The position numbers and the translations under genes were made by a program. From the NCBI GenBank assembly GCA_000965745.1, contig CP009479.1:2056457-2120456 (forward strand): DNA of 64,000 nt, in the 5' to 3' direction. This document shows positions 17,179-24,914 of this stretch, in pieces. The notes below the pieces were generated by a model. That model worked only from the letters and a program-made list of their open reading frames with translations, did not search any database and had not been told where the DNA came from. Numbering within the stretch: position 1 is the first letter of the stretch; each line of letters starts with the position of its first letter. Source of the stretch: an uncultured archaeon. GTDB taxonomy: Archaea > Thermoplasmatota > Thermoplasmata > Thermoplasmatales > Thermoplasmataceae.

Positions 17179-17415
17179 CTACAGCTCCTTTATGTCCCTG
17201 GATTTCGAGCGTTTCCTGGCTTCTAGGACTTCTTGTTTCATTTTGCCGGCCTCTTCCTCTGAGAGTGTGGCTCCAGCGCTCACAAGGTCACGGATTGTGA
17301 GCTTCTTGCCTGATTCCTTCAGGAGTTCCCGGATAATGAAGGAAAAGGACTTGTTGTCTTTGCGTTTAGACAACTCTTCGTAAACATCATCCTGAATGGA
17401 TATCACTTTCACCAT
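17179..17415 (-). CDS. vapB: VapB-type antitoxin (DUF217-like)
   Basis: 78 residues from ATG 17415 (M-V-K-V-I-S-I-Q-D-D-V-Y-E-E-L). The V-Y-E-E-L...S-F-S-F-I-I-R-E-L-L pattern is that of archaeal VapB antitoxins of the DUF217 family. The charged C-terminal helix (E-V-L-E-A-R-K-R-S-K) would wrap the toxin. The frame opens at 17439, but a TATA-like atttaaatg lies about 25 nt before 17415, so that ATG fits a leaderless mRNA. It overlaps the probable operator. Confidence 0.85.
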   Translation of the reverse strand: MVKVISIQDDVYEELSKRKDNKSFSFIIRELLKESGKKLTIRDLVSAGATLSEEEAGKMKQEVLEARKRSKSRDIKEL

Positions 17416-17430
17416 GCATACATATATGCA
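17415..17430. promoter_or_regulatory. inverted repeat, candidate vapBC operator
   Basis: TGCATA-CATA-TATGCA is a perfect 6-bp inverted repeat with a 4-nt spacer. It ends at the vapB start codon and lies between the TATA element and the coding region. Toxin-antitoxin complexes usually repress their own promoter through such a site. Confidence 0.5.
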
Positions 17431-17495
17431 TCTATACATTTAAATTCTTGTCCAGATCCCTGCATAATCTTTCGCGGGAGTGTCATTCATACCCT

Positions 17496-17512
17496 GTATC
17501 CAGCCCTCCGCA
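17496..17512 (+). repeat. degenerate third copy of the tRNA-Leu 3' end (possible old att site)
   Basis: GTATCCAGCCCTCCGCA matches the tRNA 3' end GAATCCGGCCCTCCGCA at 15 of 17 positions, in the same orientation as the two good copies. A match this close is unlikely by chance in a window of this size. The similarity stops upstream, so it is at best a decayed site. Confidence 0.45.
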
Positions 17513-17644
17513 CTAGATTCAATAGTGCGAATCTGAAAATTAGCCAAGTACCCTATTGCATGAGCTTGAATACTAGATTCCGGAAATGGGGCTATTTTGC
17601 GGCAAGCTTATGAGACAAATAGTTGATACTAGAGAGGGTGTTTT

Positions 17645-17827
17645 ATGAGTGTGAACGTGACCTCATACGATGGTAACGGCCAAACATTGAGAATCTGGTG
17701 GAAAGGACTACCTACTCTATGGTAGGATGCCCCTCTGCTCACTGTCATTGTACCATCCTTATACCTGTTCATTGCCTACAAAAATTTCTTTCTCCTGACT
17801 CTTCAATGCCCGTATGTAATGGAATAA
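17645..17827 (+). pseudogene. possible decayed small membrane-protein gene (in-frame TAG)
   Basis: An ATG opens 26 codons ending L-W, then TAG (17723-17725). The same frame then runs 33 more codons with a hydrophobic stretch (L-L-T-V-I-V-P-S-L-Y-L-F-I-A) to TAA. It reads like a 60-residue one-helix protein with a single nonsense mutation. No homologue is recognised, so chance cannot be excluded. Confidence 0.3.
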
Positions 17828-17969
17828 ACTACCGGAAAAAAAGGAAACTTCTACAGTGAAGAATTCGTCTGATACAATGTCAGGATATAGGCTCTCACTT
17901 AATCATGGACCTTCATAGTTTTATATGAGCAATAAAGATATGCAAGAAATCTCGCCGCTTATATACTTC

Positions 17970-17978
17970 GCATTACAC
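17970..17978. repeat. target-site duplication, left copy
   Basis: GCATTACAC, identical to 18980-18988 on the other side of the insertion sequence. Removing the element and one copy restores a continuous sequence. Confidence 0.85.
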
Positions 17979-18979
17979 TAGTGTGTTGCATAATTCCCCT
18001 GTATAATGAAATACAGGGGAACGATTTGTTGTTATGACACCACAACAAATCACTGCAATAGGCAATAGAAGCACAAGAAGATATTGGGTTGGTTCTAACC
18101 GAAGGCATGACAGGTACAACCGATCCTTGGTGAACAGGGTTGAAGACCTCATGGACCCTTCATTCCTCATGAACTGGAAGAACCTGCTGCAGGATAACAA
18201 CAGAGGAAAGAGAGGACATCCCTTCAAAACACCAAATGCGTTCATAACATTCCTTGCGAAGCTGAGAGCACTGTACAGCGTTCCCTTCAGGTCTCTTGAA
18301 GGAATTGCCAGGGTATTCTCCAGGATCTCGGGAATCAGGACAGTGTGCTATACCAACATATTCAGGAGGATCAGGAAGATCGTGCCAACTCTTCCCCATA
18401 CTGATGGGAAACCGGTGGACTGTGCCATTGATTCCACCGGTTTCAAGATCACTATCAGGGGCGATTATCTGGGTACTAAATGGAATCGCCGCAGAAGAGG
18501 ATGGAACAAGCTCCATGCGGTCATCTCAATACATGATGTCTCGGTGCTCTCCTTCTCCATCACCGATGAGCATGTCCATGATGCGAAGGAGGGCAGAAAG
18601 ATACTGGAATCTGTCAGGGACAGAATACTGAGGATATACGGAGACAAGGGATATGATTCAAAGAAGATATTCAATGACTTTGGGCATGGCACAATAATAC
18701 CGCCAAGGAAGAACGCCTCCACACAATCCAGGGGATCACCGGCAAGGGCTAAGGTTGTCAGACAGATCAGAAGGACATCTGAGAAGAGGTGGAAGGAATC
18801 GGTACAGTATGGGAAACGGTGGAATGTAGAGATATATTTCTCAGGTCTCAAGAGAACAATGGGTGAGGTGATCAAGGCTGTCAGGTCTGATTACATAGTT
18901 CAGGAGATCGCCCTGAAGGTGCAGTACTACAACATCATGAGAGAGATGACACATGCCTATTGAATTGTGCAACGCACTA
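17979..18979 (+). mobile_element. intact IS5-like insertion sequence with 9-bp target duplication
   Basis: The 1001-bp element has 18-bp terminal inverted repeats, TAGTGTGTTGCATAATTC and its counterpart with two mismatches. It is flanked on both sides by the 9-bp direct repeat GCATTACAC (17970-17978 and 18980-18988). It carries one complete transposase gene. The clean target duplication suggests a recent insertion. It landed just upstream of the TATA element of the next gene. Confidence 0.9.
18034..18963 (+). CDS. IS5-family DDE transposase
   Basis: 309 residues of a cut-and-paste DDE transposase. Catalytic residues are Asp133 (A-I-D-S-T), Asp204 (G-D-K-G-Y) and Glu266 (V-E-I-Y-F-S-G-L-K-R), with the Y-x(2)R-x(3)E-type spacing usual for IS5 members. 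The basic N-terminal part probably binds the terminal repeats. The gene fills the element, begins 55 bp inside the left end, and its stop lies at the inner edge of the right repeat. No frameshift is seen, so it should be active. Confidence 0.92.
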   Translation: MTPQQITAIGNRSTRRYWVGSNRRHDRYNRSLVNRVEDLMDPSFLMNWKNLLQDNNRGKRGHPFKTPNAFITFLAKLRALYSVPFRSLEGIARVFSRISGIRTVCYTNIFRRIRKIVPTLPHTDGKPVDCAIDSTGFKITIRGDYLGTKWNRRRRGWNKLHAVISIHDVSVLSFSITDEHVHDAKEGRKILESVRDRILRIYGDKGYDSKKIFNDFGHGTIIPPRKNASTQSRGSPARAKVVRQIRRTSEKRWKESVQYGKRWNVEIYFSGLKRTMGEVIKAVRSDYIVQEIALKVQYYNIMREMTHAY

Positions 18980-18988
18980 GCATTACAC
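18980..18988. repeat. target-site duplication, right copy
   Basis: GCATTACAC, the partner of 17970-17978. Confidence 0.85.
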
Positions 18989-19027
18989 AAAGGTATTTTA
19001 AGTCTAAACAACTATATACTATCGGAT

Positions 19028-19495
19028 ATGCACAAACTCTTTCAAAGAATTTCTGGTTTCTTCATAAAGGAGGCAGTTATGAGTGTATATATAGTGATGC
19101 TTTTCTTGGCATTCAGCACTACATATAATCTCCCAGTATCCAGTTTCCTCACTGTGATGTTCCTCATACTCACTTCAGTTCTTCTATTGATGATACCCGT
19201 AATGGATATCAAAAGGATAAGGCACAAAATAGTTACCGGGACCCTGTTGATATTGTCCGGAACAGTAGTGACCTTATATGGCATTCTGCCTCATTTTATT
19301 GTTGCTGCCTACGATAAGTCCGTAATTGCTAAAATTGAGCCCGGTTTCCACCCCTCAACTCCAGTGCTCTTAGCCATTCCCCCGATAAGCTATTGGGTAA
19401 TAGGCATCGGAGTGGTTATCTTTGTTACAGGAATGATTCTTATTGCTTCCAGGTTTGTTATATCGGAAGGTATAGAGAACTCTAGTTCTATGTAA
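19028..19495 (+). CDS. four-helix membrane protein, unknown
   Basis: 155 residues from ATG 19028 (M-H-K-L-F-Q-R). It has four hydrophobic segments, the third and fourth separated by an outside loop containing P-G-F-H-P-S-T-P. No family is recognised. The open frame extends back into the insertion sequence, but the real promoter (tattttaag at about 18993-19001) gives a leaderless start at 19028. The insertion lies only a few bases upstream of that promoter and may alter its regulation. Confidence 0.6.
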   Translation: MHKLFQRISGFFIKEAVMSVYIVMLFLAFSTTYNLPVSSFLTVMFLILTSVLLLMIPVMDIKRIRHKIVTGTLLILSGTVVTLYGILPHFIVAAYDKSVIAKIEPGFHPSTPVLLAIPPISYWVIGIGVVIFVTGMILIASRFVISEGIENSSSM

Positions 19496-19855
19496 ATGTA
19501 AGCTGTTTAATCAGTCGACTATTGACTTGCAGAACCTTGTACTTTTATAGGTCCCAGCATGGTGCTCAGGCACTATCCTTCGACTTCTAATCCGCAGTTA
19601 AAGGTTTTCAATACTCGCTCATGGCGGGAGAAGGATACACCAGAGACTGGATCAAGCTCAGCTTCCATGCCTGTCAGCTACTTCTCTTACACTCACTAAT
19701 AAAATATTAAGTAGATATGTAAACCTTGAAGGGTCAAGGGAGAGGCACATCTACTCAATAAAATGGATCCCTCTAACAGCCTGGAGATGACTTGAGACCT
19801 CCAGCCACAGGACATATGGTTGTTTTCATTTCTGTAAATGCCGGATTGGATTCCT
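19496..19855. other. gene-free interval
   Basis: No supported gene. A tRNA-like word (gacttctaatccg, near 19590) has no complete cloverleaf around it. An ACATCTACTCAATAAAA sequence near 19747-19763 resembles the shared intergenic motif at 6831 and 11741. Confidence 0.35.
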
Positions 19856-21685
19856 TCACTCCGCTTGCTGATCGAGCTGCTCGGTTCTGTTTGGTCCATC
19901 AGGGCCGCTTCCATAGAGTTTCCTTATGTTTCGGTACAGAAGCAGAATGAAGTACGCGTTGGCCAATATTATGAATGGCAGGAGAAGAGAGCTCATGAAT
20001 GATACCTTTTCTGCCTCAAGCTGGCCCAATGGGCTTGAAAAATAGTTGTATGAAAGATAGGGATTGATGAAATAGGTCAGGCTGTAAGTAAGGAAGAGAT
20101 ACACCACAGGTATCAGGGAAAGAAAAAATGCACTCGAATATTCCAGTTCAATGAGCAGGAGTGGGATGACCCAAATGAAATACTGCGGGTTTACGTAGTT
20201 GTATGTAAGGAAGAATACCGTAAGCACAACGATCATGTATCTCCCGGGATTGGGTTGGATCTTCCTGATAAGCAGGAAGGCAGTAAGGACGATGTAGAAC
20301 GGTATGAATACATAGAGGAAGAGTGAGGGAAAGGTTTCTACCCCTAATGACCTGACAATCACCTGCCAGCTGACGCCATTTGAGGAGAAGAGCCCGAAAA
20401 ATGTCGGCACTGATCGCGAGAAAAAAAGCTCTTTGAGGGATACTATGACCGATCCGGTGAGGTAATACATTACGATGTCCGGGGACAATACGAGCAGGAA
20501 CAGCCCCAGGTCGCGGACTTTCCTGCGGCTGTTCAACAGAATTAGCGGAAGCAGGAATACCGGAAAAATTTTGAAGGATGTCCCAAGCGCCGCCATGACG
20601 GCTGATGTTCCAGTCTTTCCCTGCCTTAATTCCACAATGGAAAACAGGAGAAAGAAGGCCGAGAGCACATCAAGCTGCCCCCAGGCAATGCCAACAACCA
20701 GTACGTATGGGTTCAGAAGCCAGTACCTGTTCGCACGTGAGGAATCAATGTAACCATTCCGCACAAGAAGGAGATAAGTTCCAACAGTGGCAGCCATCAT
20801 TGGGACCTTTATCAGGGCGTAATACGGGATCAGGTATATTCCATTCAGGGCACGCCAGGCCATGTAAGTGAAGCCGCTCACCGTGCCGGGGAAGTTGAGG
20901 AGTTCATTGCTCAGAGCTGGTAAACCAGCCAGATGGGCGGCAACGTAGGAAAACATGCTGTAAAGAAGGTAGAGTGGCGGATATTCCCACTTCAGTGAAG
21001 GGGGGAAGAGGGCGGAGTGAACAAAGGGATTCACGCCACCATAAAGGCGTATTCCTGTCGAAATCATGAAAAAGGAGTCGTAGCGCTGGCCGAAAAGGGC
21101 AGCCAATGCAATGTATACCGGTATGAGCATTAGAAAAAGCCGGCGGTTGCTGAAATCCCATCCAATAAGCACAAGAAGGTAAAAAACCGATGTGAGCCCT
21201 ATCAGTGTTTCAATGATCAATGGCCTGTTCGAATGCACAACATTCAGGTGGAATGCAAAATGTAAGGTATCGTTGAATGAAATTATTCCCACAGGATGAT
21301 TGCCCAGGACCTCGGAAGGCCTGATTGTTATGAAAGCCCTGAGATACCCGTCGTTGTACTGGTTTATCTCATATGGGTGCGTGGTTACATTGCCGGAATT
21401 GATAGATACGGACAGATTCCTCTCCAATGATTGTGGCACTTCTCCGAATATCTGGATCTGAAATGTCCCATGGTTCAATGCAGTGGACACAAGTTTTTTT
21501 GGCGTGACAGTGAGGTTGATGTCCCCGGAGTGGATATAAGCCGCGTTTTGATTCTGTAGTGAAATGGCCTCATCGGACAGTGCTGCCACGGAAACCAGAA
21601 GGACAATAAATACTACAGCTATTATCTTCCTCTGTCTTTTCAAAATGCCCTTGAGTCCATCACTTAATCCGGACCGGAATTTCAC
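19856..21685 (-). CDS. polytopic GT-C glycosyltransferase (GT87-like)
   Basis: A 609-residue membrane enzyme. One N-terminal helix is followed by an outside beta domain (about 45-155, several N-X-S/T sites), then about ten membrane helices. The first loop after the helix bundle starts has Q-R-Y-D-S-F-F, with the acidic residue expected of GT-C enzymes. W-E-Y-P-P-L-Y-L-L-Y, the block L-N-P-Y...W-G-Q-L-D and F-K-I-F-P-V-F-L-L-P are typical of GT87/mannosyltransferase-like proteins that use polyprenyl-phosphate sugars. It probably adds hexose to a surface glycan or glycolipid. The start is GTG at 21685, with a TATA-like element just upstream. It is divergent from the GT2 gene. Confidence 0.75.
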   Translation of the reverse strand: MKFRSGLSDGLKGILKRQRKIIAVVFIVLLVSVAALSDEAISLQNQNAAYIHSGDINLTVTPKKLVSTALNHGTFQIQIFGEVPQSLERNLSVSINSGNVTTHPYEINQYNDGYLRAFITIRPSEVLGNHPVGIISFNDTLHFAFHLNVVHSNRPLIIETLIGLTSVFYLLVLIGWDFSNRRLFLMLIPVYIALAALFGQRYDSFFMISTGIRLYGGVNPFVHSALFPPSLKWEYPPLYLLYSMFSYVAAHLAGLPALSNELLNFPGTVSGFTYMAWRALNGIYLIPYYALIKVPMMAATVGTYLLLVRNGYIDSSRANRYWLLNPYVLVVGIAWGQLDVLSAFFLLFSIVELRQGKTGTSAVMAALGTSFKIFPVFLLPLILLNSRRKVRDLGLFLLVLSPDIVMYYLTGSVIVSLKELFFSRSVPTFFGLFSSNGVSWQVIVRSLGVETFPSLFLYVFIPFYIVLTAFLLIRKIQPNPGRYMIVVLTVFFLTYNYVNPQYFIWVIPLLLIELEYSSAFFLSLIPVVYLFLTYSLTYFINPYLSYNYFSSPLGQLEAEKVSFMSSLLLPFIILANAYFILLLYRNIRKLYGSGPDGPNRTEQLDQQAE

Positions 21686-21758
21686 CAGTCATTATATTAA
21701 TGCAGCGTAATAAATTCTGTGCAGGCATCAATGCCCTGGATCGTTTGTTCTTATCTTT

Positions 21759-22682
21759 TTGAATCCGGGCCACATGCCGGTAAGGTTTGAATGCGCCACC
21801 ATTCCATGTCGTTCCAGGAAATACAAAAATGTGAAAAAATGGAACCTGCATGTTCAGGCAATGAGGGAAGCGAAGACTTCCGAATCTGCAGACCCGGCAG
21901 TGCCACATATTGATGTGATCATCAGGACATTCAATTCTGCAAGGACTCTTGAGCCCTGCATGAAATCTATTGCCGCGAACATACCCTTCAGGAAAATAAT
22001 CGTGGTTGACCACAATAGCACGGACTCTACCGCAGAAATTGCACGCAAATTCGGTGCAGAAATACACACGGAAAATGTAGGCCTGGGTTACGCGACCACT
22101 TTGGGAATTTCGCATTCGGCAACGGATTACATCCTATTTGTTGACAGCGACGTCATGATAATCAGGGATGATTTTCTCCGCGAGGCTCTCGTCAAACTCC
22201 AATCGGGGAGAACTGGGGCAATTGTTGGTACAGCAAAGGGGCATCCATTCCTTTACGGACTCCCTCTCGGCCTTACACTCTTTCGCAGGAAAGACATGGA
22301 GGATATGAAGATCCCGGCAGAAATACAGGGCAGTGAGACTTACCACATCAGGATGGAAGTGCGGAGACGGCGCATGAAGGTGAAGTACCTGAAGGACTCC
22401 ATGATTCACAATTCAGTTTACAGAACCTTCAGGTACTGGCCAGAATGGCAAGGTTCCCAGGTAAGGGTGAGCTCCGGGGTCAATCCATGGGAGCTGTTGT
22501 ATTCATTTCTGGTAATCTTTCTCATCTTGTCAAATTCAAAATCCTTGCGTAACCTCGCCTATCTTCCAGTATTCATCGTAAAATTCCTGATAGGATACAG
22601 TAATCCCGCCAGGTGGGGGAACATGGATCGGAGAAGGCTGACACCTCCAAGTCTCAGTCCGGATAACTTGAAATATGAATAA
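21759..22682 (+). CDS. glycosyltransferase family 2
   Basis: 307 residues in the longest reading. The GT-A nucleotide-sugar domain begins at H-I-D-V-I-I-R-T-F-N-S, followed by V-V-D-H-N-S-T-D-S-T and the metal motif F-V-D-S-D-V. Near the C-terminus is one or two membrane-associated helices (W-E-L-L-Y-S-F-L-V-I-F-L-I-L). It probably transfers sugar on the cytoplasmic face of the membrane. The start is uncertain: TTG 21759, ATG 21774 or ATG 21861. The last gives the usual short lead into the fold. The next small gene follows after 18 bases. Confidence 0.8.
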   Translation: MNPGHMPVRFECATIPCRSRKYKNVKKWNLHVQAMREAKTSESADPAVPHIDVIIRTFNSARTLEPCMKSIAANIPFRKIIVVDHNSTDSTAEIARKFGAEIHTENVGLGYATTLGISHSATDYILFVDSDVMIIRDDFLREALVKLQSGRTGAIVGTAKGHPFLYGLPLGLTLFRRKDMEDMKIPAEIQGSETYHIRMEVRRRRMKVKYLKDSMIHNSVYRTFRYWPEWQGSQVRVSSGVNPWELLYSFLVIFLILSNSKSLRNLAYLPVFIVKFLIGYSNPARWGNMDRRRLTPPSLSPDNLKYE

Positions 22683-22700
22683 GGCGTAACAAGGTACGGC

Positions 22701-22910
22701 ATGAAGATCTATTCCGAGCGGTTTCCACTGAAATATCTTTTCGCCAATGAAGGAATATGCCTGGGGGTCGACACCAAAAAATCATCATACCTTCTCCTGG
22801 TGTGCAAGCATGGAATAATATTCAGGAAGAGGCCCGTGGGCGATACGGTCGTTGAGAACCTTGATTACAGGATATATGACATTTATGACAGCATAGCGGG
22901 TTCCGAGTGA
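22701..22910 (+). CDS. small protein, weakly DUF1805-like
   Basis: 69 residues with a compact alpha/beta pattern: G-I-C-L-G-V, then S-S-Y-L-L-L-V-C-K-H-G and a G-D-T-V-V-E-N motif. This pattern resembles DUF1805 proteins found in archaea, but similarity is weak and the function of that family is not known. It follows the GT2 gene by 18 bases and may share its mRNA. Confidence 0.5.
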   Translation: MKIYSERFPLKYLFANEGICLGVDTKKSSYLLLVCKHGIIFRKRPVGDTVVENLDYRIYDIYDSIAGSE

Positions 22911-22952
22911 ATGCGTCAAATTTAAGAGAGGATGAACGAATATACAATCTGA

Positions 22953-24101
22953 TTGACGACGAACGTTAATAAGGAAAGATCACTGGATCTTCTGGCAGAC
23001 ACAGGAAGAGTGACACTCGCCTTTGTTTCTGAAAACATGAAGGTTTATATCATCTCGAACGACTTCAGGAACAGATGGCCCTCCCACGTTCTTCGGGAAA
23101 GCAGGGCCACCCTTTTCCTGGAGGGCCGGAAGAGAATGGGAAAAGCCGGATTGATAACCTCTCCCGGCAAAAAAGATGAGATCATGAAACTTTTCCGGGA
23201 CAAGTACGGGGAGGCATACACAGATCATTATTTCAGGCACCCCAGCAGGTTCATAGAGATCGATACCTCATCCCTTCCCCTTCGGGAGAAAGACGGCTAT
23301 TATGGCTGGCTTGAGGACGAGTTTGACAACATAGCTGAAGAATACGACAGGCATATCTTCGGGAACAGAGTAAATTCACTTCTGAGGGAGAGGTCAGTTG
23401 CCCTGATGAGGAGAACATTCATTGGAAGGAAAAGGCTTCTCGAAATCGGATGTGGGACGGGTACCGAAACTCTTGAGCTCCTGAGGGACGGTCATGAAAT
23501 AACTGCCACGGACATCTCAACCAGGATGATAGATCAGCTGAGAAGGAAGGTGAAAGAAGAGGGACTTTCGGAACAGCTGTCACTGCACAGGGCCCGGGCA
23601 GGAAGAATTTCAGAAGTGCTTTCAGACGGGGAAAGGGGTGTTTTCGACGGGATATACTCAAACTTTGGTGCCCTCAACTGCGAGGAAAACCTTGGAGACA
23701 TCTCTCCGCAGATATGGACTCTACTGACCGATAAAGGACCTTTTGTTTCGGGCGTGTACAATAGGTACTGCATGTCGGAAATCCTATTGTATATGCTGAC
23801 TTTTCAGCCCGGGAAGGTACATGACCGCATGAGGAGGCATTCAATGGAGGGGCACTCACGCTTCTGTGTGGACATATTCTCATATGGGCCCTCTGAATTC
23901 TTCTCCTTTTTCCGAAAATATTTCTTGCTCAGATCCGTCGAAGGCGTCCCGGTAATAATTCCGCCTTCCAATCTTGTGGACTATGTCGAAAAGTTCAGCT
24001 CGCATTTCACCGTTCTCAAGAAACTGGACAGAACTCTTGGAGCCCTGTGGCCCTTCAAGTACCTGGGTGATCATTTCCTCATGGTAATGCAGAAAAAATA
24101 G
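22953..24101 (+). CDS. split-barrel (nitroreductase/F420-type) domain fused to a SAM methyltransferase
   Basis: 382 residues in two parts. Residues 8-105 resemble the flavin/F420 split-barrel oxidoreductases: T-G-R-V-T-L-A-F-V, then V-Y-I-I-S-N, and the tail L-F-R-D-K-Y-G...F-I-E-I-D. Residues 120-380 are a class I methyltransferase with motif I L-E-I-G-C-G-T-G-T-E-T and T-D-I-S-T-R-M-I. The target is unknown. The TTG start is favoured because a stop lies directly before it and a TATA-like aatttaag lies about 28 nt upstream. I do not know this domain pair as a described enzyme. Confidence 0.65.
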   Translation: MTTNVNKERSLDLLADTGRVTLAFVSENMKVYIISNDFRNRWPSHVLRESRATLFLEGRKRMGKAGLITSPGKKDEIMKLFRDKYGEAYTDHYFRHPSRFIEIDTSSLPLREKDGYYGWLEDEFDNIAEEYDRHIFGNRVNSLLRERSVALMRRTFIGRKRLLEIGCGTGTETLELLRDGHEITATDISTRMIDQLRRKVKEEGLSEQLSLHRARAGRISEVLSDGERGVFDGIYSNFGALNCEENLGDISPQIWTLLTDKGPFVSGVYNRYCMSEILLYMLTFQPGKVHDRMRRHSMEGHSRFCVDIFSYGPSEFFSFFRKYFLLRSVEGVPVIIPPSNLVDYVEKFSSHFTVLKKLDRTLGALWPFKYLGDHFLMVMQKK

Positions 24102-24390
24102 GCCGGGCAAACTTCATCGCAACACCTGATGCAATCTGCATGAAACTTGCTCTGCCATCGTGTATTGTTGTTCAGCACCGGTGTTGGAGACTTTTTGCCA
24201 TGGATACTTCCGGGAGCCGCGCCAGGTTTACCTGATACGAAAATGTAACACAGACTCCCTAATATATTGGCTTTGCATAGTAAATTAACTTGGCAGCCCT
24301 TTATTTACTATCTCTGTGCCTTTTCATTCTCCAGACTTATTACATGGAAATGTATATAAGCTTTAAGGCAGTTTATACTTGGTGAGCATT

Positions 24391-24840
24391 ATGGATGATA
24401 GTAGCCGGGAAAAAAGACCAGTCTCACTCTCTGCAATAATGGTATCAGGCATTATTGCTCTTGCGTCAAGTATATTCCTTCTTGTATACGACAAGAACCT
24501 GATGAATCATGCCATGCTCCATTGGTACGGTTTAATTGCTTATGTAATCATAATCGTGATTCTGCTCGGATTATCCGCAGGCAGGTCAAAGGGAGCATTT
24601 GTGGGCCTCATAATAATACCGGTTGTCTTCATTGTACTGATACTGGCAGATGCTGCATTAAACCTGCCTCTAAGCAGCTTCCATTCAACAAGCCCCTCCA
24701 TGCTGGGCTGGAGGTACCTGTTCGGATTTGGAGCTGCGGGTGAGGGATCAACAGCCATAAGATCATCCGCACTGGTTATTGATCTGGTGGCATCTGCAGT
24801 TCTGATAGGTGCTTCGGTGCGTGCCCTGATGAAGAAGTAG
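24391..24840 (+). CDS. four-helix membrane protein, unknown
   Basis: 149 residues from ATG 24391 (M-D-D-S-S-R-E-K-R). It has four membrane helices and a loop of about 25 residues between helices 3 and 4 (L-S-S-F-H-S-T-S-P-S-M-L-G-W). No family is recognised. A strong TATA-like tgtatataagc lies about 33 nt upstream. The frame also allows TTG 24379 or GTG 24382. Confidence 0.6.
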   Translation: MDDSSREKRPVSLSAIMVSGIIALASSIFLLVYDKNLMNHAMLHWYGLIAYVIIIVILLGLSAGRSKGAFVGLIIIPVVFIVLILADAALNLPLSSFHSTSPSMLGWRYLFGFGAAGEGSTAIRSSALVIDLVASAVLIGASVRALMKK

Positions 24841-24914
24841 GCCCTCTCGTGGTTGAGGGTTGTTCTGCCGCGATGCAGAAACCTTAGTTTACCGTATTCC
24901 GAAAGGTTGCAGCA

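Larger units (their letters stand above)
17440..17969. other. 530-base interval with an att remnant and a decayed small frame
   Basis: It holds the promoter of vapBC at its left end, a 17-bp partial copy of the tRNA-Leu end (17496-17512), and a short interrupted membrane-protein frame (17645-17827). Nothing else is supported. Confidence 0.4.

Noticed and set aside
19560-19650. tRNA-Arg(TCT)-like word gacttctaatccg
   Set aside because: The flanking bases do not form a 5-bp anticodon stem, D-arm, T-arm or acceptor stem. Chance or a very old remnant.
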